A stretch of 38,960 nt of DNA, taken from SIG291 sp045543455 (GTDB lineage: Bacteria; Bacillota; Clostridia; Lachnospirales; Lachnospiraceae). The notes under the pieces were generated by a model. That model was not told the DNA's origin. It was given only the letters and a program-made list of their open reading frames with translations, and ran no database searches. The position numbers and the translations under genes are program-made. Positions 15,583 to 22,767 of this stretch are shown in pieces; the stretch's first letter is position 1; each line of letters begins with the position of its first letter. The stretch covers positions 1-38,960 of the forward strand of contig JAZQMK010000094.1 in assembly GCA_045543455.1 (NCBI GenBank), read 5' to 3'.

Positions 15583-15935
15583 ATGGCAAGATTTGAATGG
15601 ATTTTTTTAGAAAAGGTATTACCAAAATTAAGAATAGCTGTACCGGTTACGATGTTTTTAATTATCGTAGGTATAATAACATATTGGTATGTAGACAGAG
15701 ACATAGTGGCAGAGGGCTGCGTGTATGTATGCGTAGATGGTACTGAATTAAAAGAAGGCGAAAAATGCCAGTAAGCCCAATTGCAGGAGATGTTTATATA
15801 ACACCAGAGGGAACCTATGAGTTTACCACTGGAGCAATATGTGCTTGTATGGATAGCTATGGTCATAGTCACTGGTATGGCGCACCTAATGCAAGCAACC
15901 GTTTGACAATGATAGCCGGAAGACCAGTGGAGTAG
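15583..15935 (+). pseudogene. Membrane-anchored small protein, copy 1, with a one-base frameshift
   Basis: The gene opens MARFEWIFLEKVLPKLRIAV with a membrane helix (about residues 18-37) and a V-A-E-G-C-V-Y-V domain, then reaches TAA at 15772-15774 after 63 codons. Shifting by -1 at the A5 tract 15761-15765 restores the family reading: MPVSPIAGDVYITPEG, then YGHSHWYGAPNASNRLTMIA and GRPVE, stop TAG at 15933-15935. This aligns along its full length with the intact copy at 16985. A one-base deletion is the simplest explanation; -1 ribosomal slippage cannot be excluded. AAGGAGGAATATTT precedes the ATG, identical in part to copy 2. Confidence 0.75.
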
Positions 15936-15947
15936 AGGAAGTGTTAT

Positions 15948-16964
15948 ATGAAGAAAAAAATAATAGTAATTGGTATTGTATGCGTTTCGATTTTGGGGAT
16001 TGTGTTAGCGCATTATGTTAGCAGAAAGAAAGTTGAACAAGGCTGTGTGTATGTTACATATAAGGGTAAAAGATACGAAGAGGGAGAGCGTATGCCAGCA
16101 AGTGTTAATAGTGGAGATAAATATATAATGAAAGATTATGAATATATATGTGACCGAAAAATATATAGAAGACATTATTTTTGGAATGCAACAGTAATAG
16201 ACAAAACAAAAACAGAGTATGAGCCATTAAAAAGTTTCATAAATGAAGAAGATACATTTTTGAATTTAGAAAGAACTTTTGAGAACTGTAGTAATATGGA
16301 AGTGGCACCCAATATACCAGAGAATGTATTTAATCTTTCGTATACATTTAAAGGTTGTACTAGTTTGAAAGTAGCGCCAGAAATTACAGCTAAAGAAGTT
16401 GTTAATTTATTGGAGACGTTTGAAGGGTGTACAAGTTTAGTAGTGACACCTAATATACCATATAATGTTAAGGAATTAAGTGGGACATTTCAAAATTGCA
16501 AAAATCTTAAGGAAATAACAGCATTACATGCGGGAATAACTAGTATGCGTGGAACATTCAGTGGTTGTGTAAGTTTGCTGGAAACTCCTAAATTTCCTCA
16601 AGGTATTACAAATATGGAAAAAACATTTGAAAATTGTACAAGCTTAGAAAAAGTGAGTAAACTTCCAATAGGGCTTATATATATGCAAGAAATGTTTTCT
16701 GGGTGTACGAGTATAAAGGAGATAAATGAGCTTCCTGTATCAGTGGAATATATGTAATATGCATTTGAAGGCTGTATATCTCTTGAAAAAGTAGATAGGA
16801 TTCCACGAGGCGCTAAAAATATAAATGGAATATTTAAAAATTGTACAAGTCTTACTGGTACTGTAATAATAGAGGGGCGTTCTAGAGAAGAATATTATGA
16901 AAAAATTTTTGAAGGTGTTGATTTTGAAAAGCAAAACTTAGAAGTTATATATATTGATAACTGA
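15948..16964 (+). pseudogene. Leucine-rich-repeat surface protein interrupted by an in-frame stop
   Basis: An N-terminal membrane helix (about residues 4-23) is followed by a short domain E-Q-G-C-V-Y-V-T-Y-K-G...E-G-E-R-M-P, shared with the two MARFEWIF proteins nearby. From about residue 105 come nine repeats of 23 residues (one of 24) of the form [TM]F-x-x-C-[TS]-[SN]-L-x-x-x-P-x-[IL]-P-x-x-[VI]-x-x-[ML], close to BspA-type leucine-rich repeats. A TAA at 16755-16757 stops the frame after 269 codons, but the same frame continues through two more repeats and a C-terminal tail to TGA at 16962-16964. At this repeat position the previous repeat has CAA (Gln), so one C-to-T change explains the stop. 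The truncated product could still be made. Confidence 0.75.
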
Positions 16965-16984
16965 CATAATATGGAGGAATATTT

Positions 16985-17335
16985 ATGGCAAGATTTGAAT
17001 GGATTTTTTTTGAAAAGGTATGGCCAAGGTTGAAGATAATTATACCAGTTACAATAATATTTTTCATTGTAGGTACAGTTATTTATTGGTATGTTGACAG
17101 AGATGTAGTGGCGGAAGGTTGTACATATATTGTAGCGGCAACCGATGAAGAATTAAAAGCAGGAGAGCTTATGCCTGTAAGACCGGAAGATGGCGACATA
17201 TATATCACCCCAGAAGGTACTTACGAATTTAATCGTTGGCCGACATGCCATTGTTCATATGGTCGTAGTCACTGGAATGGCGCACCTAATGCAAGCAATC
17301 GCCTGACAATGATAGCCGGAAGGCCAGTGGAGTAA
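16985..17335 (+). CDS. Membrane-anchored small protein, copy 2 (intact)
   Basis: 116 residues, no family recognised. MARFEWIFFEKVWPRLKI is followed by one membrane helix (about residues 18-37) and an outside domain: V-A-E-G-C-T-Y-I, then GELMPVRPEDGDIYITPEGT, CHCSYGRSHWNGAPNASNRL and TMIAGRPVE at the end. No signal-peptide cleavage site is seen, so it is probably a type II membrane protein. It is a paralogue of copy 1 at 15583; the first ~45 and last ~75 bases are nearly identical, while the middle differs more. The N-terminal half of the outside domain also appears in the LRR protein between them. GGAGGAATATTT precedes the ATG. Confidence 0.65.
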   Translation: MARFEWIFFEKVWPRLKIIIPVTIIFFIVGTVIYWYVDRDVVAEGCTYIVAATDEELKAGELMPVRPEDGDIYITPEGTYEFNRWPTCHCSYGRSHWNGAPNASNRLTMIAGRPVE

Positions 17336-17341
17336 ACAAGT

Positions 17342-17377
17342 CAATAAATGGATGTATGTATGTGCATCCATTTATTG
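17342..17377 (+). terminator. Hairpin after the membrane-protein cluster
   Basis: CAATAAATGGATG (17342-17354) pairs perfectly with CATCCATTTATTG (17365-17377). There is no T-run, but a second stem AGAGAGGTA / TACCTCTTTT (17397-17431) with a T-run follows, so termination probably occurs over the pair. Confidence 0.5.
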
Positions 17378-17465
17378 GTATAAAAATATCAACATTAGAG
17401 AGGTAGATAGCTTAGGTTGTGTACCTCTTTTGTGATTGAGAAAATTTAATTACAATATAAATATA

Positions 17466-17810
17466 TTAGGTATTATCTGTATTTTTGTATTTATCTATAT
17501 TTAGCAAAATTTGGTATAAATGTTCTTGTTCAATATAATTTTTGCTAGATATAAGTTCATAGCATTTGAGAGGGATGTTATTATGGCTGCTACATTCTTC
17601 TAGTTTTTCGAATAATTGTGAAAGAGGTATTCTTAACGCAGATGCAATTTTTTCGATACTTTCAAGAGTAGCATTTTTTTCACCACGCTCTATTTGACCT
17701 ATATAGGTGGGATGGCAATTAGATAATTCAGCTAATTTTTCTTGGCTTAAACCTTGTAAGTTTCTATAATTACGGATTCGTTGTCCGATATATTTTGATA
17801 TTTCGCTCAT
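17466..17810 (-). CDS. XRE-family helix-turn-helix regulator
   Basis: 114 residues. Residues ~8-62 form a classic Cro/CI-type HTH: IGQRIRNYRNLQGLSQEKLA, then ELSNCHPTYIGQIERGEKNA and LESIEKIASALRIPLSQLF. The C-terminal ~45 residues have no recognised sensor domain; they could mediate dimerisation. The ATG has AGGAGGA upstream. It is divergent from the gene at 18031, and the region between holds a perfect 9-bp inverted repeat overlapping the rightward -35 box, so it probably controls that promoter and its own. Confidence 0.88.
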   Translation of the reverse strand: MSEISKYIGQRIRNYRNLQGLSQEKLAELSNCHPTYIGQIERGEKNATLESIEKIASALRIPLSQLFEKLEECSSHNNIPLKCYELISSKNYIEQEHLYQILLNIDKYKNTDNT

Positions 17811-17828
17811 AAGTTATCCTCCTAACCG

Positions 17829-17867
17829 ATAGTCTATGAATATTATTGCTATATTTCTATAGACTAT
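17829..17867. promoter_or_regulatory. Inverted repeat, likely operator of the XRE regulator
   Basis: ATAGTCTAT (17829-17837) and ATAGACTAT (17859-17867) form a perfect 9-bp inverted repeat with centres 30 bp apart. The right arm touches the -35 box of the rightward promoter. Confidence 0.6.
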
Positions 17868-17895
17868 TGATATTTTTTGAGAAAAATGCTATACT
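17867..17895 (+). promoter_or_regulatory. Promoter of the 18031-19002 gene pair
   Basis: TTGATA (17867-17872) and TATACT (17890-17895) with a 17-bp spacer. The leader to 18031 is about 130 nt. Confidence 0.6.
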
Positions 17896-18030
17896 ATAAG
17901 TATTATAAAAACGTTTTCTGAATTTATAGTATATAAAGAAGAACTGTATTTAAAGGATTTGCACTATTACATATTATGGATTTAATTAATGTTTTTAGTA
18001 ATAATAAGATTTGTTTTAGGAGGATTTTAT

Positions 18031-18552
18031 ATGGACAATTATGTTAACGAAGGCAATGTGGCGGATAATGAACTTGATATGAAACTAAAGAAGTCGAAGA
18101 ATAAAAAGAAACTTGTAATCCCCATTATATCTATTATATTGATAATGATTGCAGTTGTATTAATAGTATTCTTAAAAGGGGAACATGATAAAGAAGTAGA
18201 AGGTACAACAAACACCTCTCCTAGTGAGACTGAACCAGTGGTTGATTTTCAAGCAGTGTATGATGCATGTAAATTAAAAGATACATTTGCATCAATTGGT
18301 AGTGATGGAAGTTATTTGTCAATAGATACAAATCCAGATAATAAGGACGATTATACTGATTATGATGCATATTTGGCATTGAGTGAAGTTGCTGAATATT
18401 TAGGGTTGCCATATTCGCTTATGGAAGACATGTTACATACATCGGCTAGTGATGGTAAACAAAGCGAAACTTTTGAAGATTTAGGTATTACTGTTAGTTG
18501 GAAGTATCATCCAGATAAAGGATTAGAAGCAACATATAAAATTAGTTATTAA
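18031..18552 (+). CDS. Single-pass membrane protein of unknown function
   Basis: 173 residues: a charged cytoplasmic N-terminus with a KKSKNKKK stop-transfer region, one membrane helix (about residues 29-47), a Thr/Ser/Glu-rich linker (TTNTSPSETEP) and an outside domain (about 72-173) with no recognised family. The ATG at 18031 is chosen because TTTAGGAGGA sits just before it; the in-frame ATG at 17989 has no SD. It is transcribed with the zinc-ribbon protein 27 bp downstream, from a promoter next to the XRE operator. Confidence 0.6.
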   Translation: MDNYVNEGNVADNELDMKLKKSKNKKKLVIPIISIILIMIAVVLIVFLKGEHDKEVEGTTNTSPSETEPVVDFQAVYDACKLKDTFASIGSDGSYLSIDTNPDNKDDYTDYDAYLALSEVAEYLGLPYSLMEDMLHTSASDGKQSETFEDLGITVSWKYHPDKGLEATYKISY

Positions 18553-18579
18553 GAATTGTAAAATACGAGGAGAATTGAT

Positions 18580-19002
18580 ATGGAAAAAAATGAAAGATAT
18601 TGTTCAAGATGCGGAGCGGGGATAAATACATCTGTTAGATTTTGCCCAGTATGTGGAGAAAAAATTAATTATCAAAATGAGTTTAATCAAAATACATCGC
18701 AACCACAAATTGCTAGTAATGATATAAAGGAATATAATATAAAAAATAGTAAGAAATTCAGTAAAATTTCAAAATTAGGTATAATAGTTGGTATAGTATT
18801 AATTGTTATTGGAGTATTGATAGAAATTCCTAGTAGCATTATTTTGAATCCTGAACAATATGTTGGTGGTGATGCATATAATTATATGATAGAAGCAAGC
18901 ATTAAAGGAGGTATGATTGCAGCTGCAAATATTTGTAAGCATATGTATATTTGTACTGGTGTTTTGATTGTTTTTATTTCGCTGTTTAAATATGAGGAGT
19001 AA
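18580..19002 (+). CDS. Zinc-ribbon membrane protein
   Basis: 140 residues. The N-terminus is a four-cysteine zinc ribbon, YCSRCGAGI and RFCPVCGEKI. A polar linker of ~45 residues leads to two membrane helices (about 66-85 and 108-133). Such short zinc-ribbon proteins are common in Firmicutes and have no known function. GAGGAG precedes the ATG. It is the last gene before two large hairpin elements. Confidence 0.7.
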   Translation: MEKNERYCSRCGAGINTSVRFCPVCGEKINYQNEFNQNTSQPQIASNDIKEYNIKNSKKFSKISKLGIIVGIVLIVIGVLIEIPSSIILNPEQYVGGDAYNYMIEASIKGGMIAAANICKHMYICTGVLIVFISLFKYEE

Positions 19003-19008
19003 ATCTAA

Positions 19009-19120
19009 GCAAAGCCTAAGTGCGAAGCACTTATAAAAGAGGTATATGCTAACCTCGATGTTTACATTGAAAGGTTAGTGTATGCCTCTTTTATTAAGTA
19101 CTATAGGTACTAGGCTTTGC
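19009..19120. repeat. Cruciform-like inverted-repeat element (four-way junction)
   Basis: The outer stem GCAAAGCCTA (19009-19018) pairs with TAGGCTTTGC (19111-19120). Inside are a left hairpin AGTGC/GCACT (19019-19031), a long central stem TAAAAGAGG (19034-19042) with CCTCTTTTA (19085-19093) continuing to AACCT/AGGTT (19051-19076), and a right hairpin AGTAC/GTACT (19097-19111). It lies between convergent genes, has no reading frame, and could be a terminator, a small mobile repeat or a structured RNA. Confidence 0.6.
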
Positions 19121-19149
19121 GTAACTTTCACACCCCCGCAAAAAAATAC

Positions 19150-19317
19150 CTTATCTATAAAGAAGAGCCTTTGGAGCCGTCGGTGCTTAAAAGATGTAAG
19201 GAATAAAATAGAAGACCTGACTCAAAAGAGCAGGTCTTCGAAATTTTATTACGAAACATCTTTTTTAGCATCCGTTACGAGCGACAAGGAGTGCAAACGT
19301 CTCTTCGTATAGATAAG
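19150..19317. repeat. Long imperfect hairpin, MITE-like
   Basis: The ends CTTATCTATA (19150-19159) and TATAGATAAG (19308-19317) are perfect inverted repeats. Nested stems follow inward: GAAGAG/CTCTTC, GGTGCT/AGCATCC, AGATGT/ACATCT, AATAAAAT/ATTTTATT, and a 9-bp tip GAAGACCTG/CAGGTCTTC (19211-19239). The whole 168 bp folds on itself between convergent genes. A small non-autonomous mobile element or a strong two-way terminator are the main options. No transposase is nearby. Confidence 0.6.
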
Positions 19318-19324
19318 TATTTTT

Positions 19325-20956
19325 CTAATTATCCTCTTCAGCCATTGTATATACTTGTCTCTTTCTTGCCATTACATCACTTGCAAGATATTCATCGTAA
19401 GTTGTAATCTTATCGATAAGAGCGCCGCCTGGAACGATTTCCATAATACGGTTAGCTGTTGTTTGTACAAATTGGTGGTCGTGTGATGTAAATAAAGCTA
19501 CACCGCTAAATTTAATAAGACCATTATTTAAAGCTGTGATTGATTCCATATCAAGGTGGTTAGTAGGCTCGTCTAAAATGAGTACGTTAGAAGCTGAGAT
19601 CATCATTTTCGATAATAAACATCTAACCTTTTCACCACCGGATAATACCTTAACCTTCTTAACACCATCGTCTCCGGCAAATAACATTCTTCCTAAGAAA
19701 CCACGAACATAAGTTACATCCTTTTCTGGTGAGTATTGTGTTAACCAGTCAACGATTGTATCGTCACAGTCGAATTCTTGAGTGTTATCCTTAGGGAAGT
19801 ACGACATTGAAGTTGTAATACCCCATTTGTAAGAACCTGAGTCAGGTTCCATTTCACCGGCAAGAATCTTGAAAAGCGTAGTAGTTGCAAGTTCATTTGC
19901 ACCTACGAATGCAATCTTATCATCATGATTTACGATGAAAGATACATTATCTAATACTTTAACACCATCTATTGTCTTAGAAATGTTTTCAACACTAAGT
20001 ACTTCATTACCAATTTCTCTGGCAGGTCTGAAATCGATGTAAGGATATTTTCTGCTTGATGGCTTGATGTCATCAAGTTCGATTTTTTCAAGAGCACGTT
20101 TTCTTGATGTAGCCTGCTTAGACTTAGAAGCATTGGCACTGAAACGTTGAATGAACTCTTGTAATTCCTTAATCTTTTCTTCCTTCTTCTTATTAGCTTC
20201 CTTCATTTGCTTAACGATTAACTGGCTTGATTCATACCAGAAATCGTAGTTGCCGGCATAAAGCTGGATTTTTGCATAATCGATATCAGCAATCTGTGTA
20301 CATACTTTGTTGAGGAAGTATCTGTCGTGGGAAACCACGATTACAGTATTGTCAAAGTTGATTAAGAATTCCTCAAGCCATGCGATAGCATCCAAATCAA
20401 GGTGGTTAGTAGGCTCGTCAAGAAGTAAAATGTCAGGGTTACCAAATAAAGCCTGTGCAAGTAAAACCTTAACCTTTTCACTACCCTTTAAGTCCTTCAT
20501 ATATTTGTAATGAAGGTCTGTCTCGATACCAAGACCATTTAGTAAAGTTGCTGCATCTGATTCAGCTTCCCAGCCGTTCATTGTAGCAAATTCGCCTTCA
20601 AGTTCGCTGGCTTTGATACCATCTTCTTCAGTGAAGTCCTCTTTTGCATAGATGGCATCCTTTTCCTTCATAATTTCGTAAAGTCTCTTGTTACCCATAA
20701 TTACAGTGTCAAGAACCATAAATTCGTCATATTTGAAGTGATCCTGCTGTAAGAAAGATAATCTTTGACCAGGAGTGATAACGATATCACCTTTAGTTGG
20801 TTCAAGCTGACCAGACAAAATCTTTAAAAATGTTGATTTGCCTGCACCATTGGCACCAATAAGACCATAACAGTTACCTTCTGTAAATTTAATATTTACA
20901 TCCTCAAAAAGAGCTTTTTTACCGATTCTTAAAGTTACATTATTAGCACTTATCAT
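19325..20956 (-). CDS. ABC-F family ATPase (YbiT/YkpA group)
   Basis: 543 residues, two nucleotide-binding domains joined by a basic linker (about 245-320), with no membrane part: a ribosome-associated ABC-F protein. NBD1 has a good Walker A (GANGAGKSTFLKIL) and Walker B (ILLLDEPTNHLD), but its signature reads LKGSEKVKVLLAQALF instead of LSGGE. NBD2 has a good signature (LSGGEKVRCLLSKMM) and Walker B, but its Walker A reads GANELATTTLFKIL, with Thr in place of the lysine. Both defects lie in the same composite ATP site. Role is translation-related by family; whether housekeeping or antibiotic protection cannot be told, although the YbiT group is usually housekeeping. Confidence 0.88.
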   Translation of the reverse strand: MISANNVTLRIGKKALFEDVNIKFTEGNCYGLIGANGAGKSTFLKILSGQLEPTKGDIVITPGQRLSFLQQDHFKYDEFMVLDTVIMGNKRLYEIMKEKDAIYAKEDFTEEDGIKASELEGEFATMNGWEAESDAATLLNGLGIETDLHYKYMKDLKGSEKVKVLLAQALFGNPDILLLDEPTNHLDLDAIAWLEEFLINFDNTVIVVSHDRYFLNKVCTQIADIDYAKIQLYAGNYDFWYESSQLIVKQMKEANKKKEEKIKELQEFIQRFSANASKSKQATSRKRALEKIELDDIKPSSRKYPYIDFRPAREIGNEVLSVENISKTIDGVKVLDNVSFIVNHDDKIAFVGANELATTTLFKILAGEMEPDSGSYKWGITTSMSYFPKDNTQEFDCDDTIVDWLTQYSPEKDVTYVRGFLGRMLFAGDDGVKKVKVLSGGEKVRCLLSKMMISASNVLILDEPTNHLDMESITALNNGLIKFSGVALFTSHDHQFVQTTANRIMEIVPGGALIDKITTYDEYLASDVMARKRQVYTMAEEDN

Positions 20957-21017
20957 TGTAAAAACCTTCCTATCCTTTTTTTAACATTCTATTATATTTT
21001 ACAGTAAATTTAGGATT

Positions 21018-21047
21018 TTGCAAGACTAACTTTTGTGTTATTATAAT
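21018..21047 (+). promoter_or_regulatory. Promoter upstream of the radical SAM gene
   Basis: TTGCAA (21018-21023) and TATAAT (21042-21047) with an 18-bp spacer, about 28 bp before the gene. Confidence 0.5.
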
Positions 21048-21074
21048 AATAGAGAGTGAAAAGAGGAAAAAAAT

Positions 21075-21953
21075 ATGGAAAAATGCAATCTATGTCCTAG
21101 AAAATGTAATGTAGACAGAGAAAATACAACTGGTTTTTGTGGAGTAGGCAAAAAAATAAAGATAGCAAAGGCATATTTACATATGTGGGAAGAACCTTGT
21201 ATTTCAGGAGAAAATGGTTCAGGAACAGTATTTTTTACAGGCTGTAATCTAAAATGTATATATTGCCAGAATCATAAAATAGCATTAAATGAATGTGGTA
21301 AAGAAATTACAATAGAAGAATTAGTATCAGTTTTCTTTAATTTAAAAGAAATGGGTGCTAATAATATTAATCTGGTGACACCGTCCCATTATGTAAAAGA
21401 ACTTAGCATTGCCTTAAAAATAGCAAAGGAAAAAGGTCTTTCATTGCCTATCGTATATAATACAAGCTCCTATGAAAACGTAGAAAGTCTTAGACTTTTA
21501 GAGGGACTAGTAGATGTGTATTTACCTGATTTAAAATATATGGACCCAGCTATTAGTAAAAAATATTCTAATGCAGGTGACTATTTTGAGGTTGCCCATA
21601 AAGCGATAGAGGAAATGTATCGCCAGGTAGGACAACCACAATTTGACCATGAAGGAATTATAAGAAAAGGTGTAATAGTAAGACATTTGATATTACCGGG
21701 TTGCACAAAGGATTCAAAAGACGTTATAAAATATCTTTATGAAACCTATGGGGACAATATATTTATTAGTATTATGAATCAGTATACTCCACTTGAAATG
21801 GTTAAAGATATAAAAGAGTTAAATCGCAAAATAACGGACGAAGAATATGATGAAGTTGTTGATTTTGCCATAGATATTGGTGTTGAAAATGGATTTATTC
21901 AGGAAGGAGAAACTGCATCAGAAAGCTTTATTCCAGATTTTGATTTAAAATAG
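21075..21953 (+). CDS. Radical SAM protein, PflX-like (COG1313 type)
   Basis: 292 residues. It starts with a cysteine-rich segment CNLCPRKCNVDR...GFCGVG, which may bind a further metal site, then the radical SAM cluster motif GCNLKCIYCQNHKI (CxxxCxxC) at about residues 58-65. GANNINLVTPSHYVKEL and VDVYLPDLKYMDP are typical of the group related to pyruvate formate-lyase activating enzymes. The substrate is unknown; there is no glycyl-radical enzyme gene nearby, so it should not be called an activase on context. GAGGAAAA precedes the ATG. Confidence 0.85.
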   Translation: MEKCNLCPRKCNVDRENTTGFCGVGKKIKIAKAYLHMWEEPCISGENGSGTVFFTGCNLKCIYCQNHKIALNECGKEITIEELVSVFFNLKEMGANNINLVTPSHYVKELSIALKIAKEKGLSLPIVYNTSSYENVESLRLLEGLVDVYLPDLKYMDPAISKKYSNAGDYFEVAHKAIEEMYRQVGQPQFDHEGIIRKGVIVRHLILPGCTKDSKDVIKYLYETYGDNIFISIMNQYTPLEMVKDIKELNRKITDEEYDEVVDFAIDIGVENGFIQEGETASESFIPDFDLK

Positions 21954-22001
21954 GTAAAAAATCTGATATAATAATAAAAAGTAATAATGGAGGAGAATGG
22001 G

Positions 22002-22754
22002 ATGAAACTTATATCGTGGAATGTTAATGGAATTAGAGCCTGTGTTACAAAGGGTTTTTTAGATTATTTTAAAGAGGCAGATGCAGATATTTTTTGCCTT
22101 CAAGAGACAAAATTGCAAGCTGGTCAGATAGATTTAGAATTAGACGGATATTATCAGTATTGGAATTATGCACAGAAAAAAGGCTATTCAGGAACGGCTT
22201 TATTTACTAAGAAGGAGCCATTAAATGTAAGCTATGGTATTGGTATTGAAGAACATGATATGGAGGGCAGAGTTATAACAGCTGAATTTGAAGAATTTTA
22301 TGTTATTACTGTGTATGTTCCTAATTCTCAAAGTGAGCTTGCTCGTCTTCCTTACAGAATGACTTGGGAGGACGCATTTAGAACATATTTAAAGAAGCTT
22401 GAAGAAAATAAACCTGTGATTTTCTGTGGAGACCTTAATGTAGCGCACAAGGAAATCGACCTTAAGAATCCTAAGACTAACCATTTCAGTGCAGGCTTTA
22501 CTGATGAGGAAAGAGGCAAATTTAGTGAGCTTCTAGAGAATGGTTTTATAGATACCTACAGATACTTTTATCCTGATATGGAATTAGCATATTCCTGGTG
22601 GTCATATCGAATGAAGGCCAGAGAAAAGAATGTTGGATGGAGAATTGACTATTTTGTAGTGTCAGAGTCTTTAAAAGACAGACTTGTAAGTGCAGACATA
22701 CACAGTCAGATAATGGGCTCGGATCACTGCCCGGTAGAACTTGTTATTAAATAA
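22002..22754 (+). CDS. xth: Exodeoxyribonuclease III (AP endonuclease)
   Basis: 250 residues. It cuts DNA at abasic sites and trims 3' ends in base excision repair. Family motifs are intact: SWNVNGIRACV, IFCLQETKLQ (metal Glu), YVPNSQ, CGDLNVAHKEIDLKNPKTN (catalytic Asp and Asn), and IDYFVVSESL...SDHCPVEL (Asp-His). I start at the ATG at 22002: GGAGGAG (21989-21995) is 6 bp away, and the ATG at 21987 overlaps that SD. It is followed 13 bp later by the GH13-like gene. Confidence 0.95.
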   Translation: MKLISWNVNGIRACVTKGFLDYFKEADADIFCLQETKLQAGQIDLELDGYYQYWNYAQKKGYSGTALFTKKEPLNVSYGIGIEEHDMEGRVITAEFEEFYVITVYVPNSQSELARLPYRMTWEDAFRTYLKKLEENKPVIFCGDLNVAHKEIDLKNPKTNHFSAGFTDEERGKFSELLENGFIDTYRYFYPDMELAYSWWSYRMKAREKNVGWRIDYFVVSESLKDRLVSADIHSQIMGSDHCPVELVIK

Positions 22755-22767
22755 TGGGAGGTACTAT

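Noticed and set aside
15583..15774. Annotating MARFEWIF copy 1 as a complete 63-residue protein
   Set aside because: The intact paralogue shows that the conserved C-terminal half follows in the -1 frame, so the short product is most likely the result of a frameshift.
19082..19312. A 76-codon plus-strand open frame between the zinc-ribbon gene and the ABC-F gene
   Set aside because: It lies wholly inside the two hairpin elements, lacks an SD and resembles no protein.
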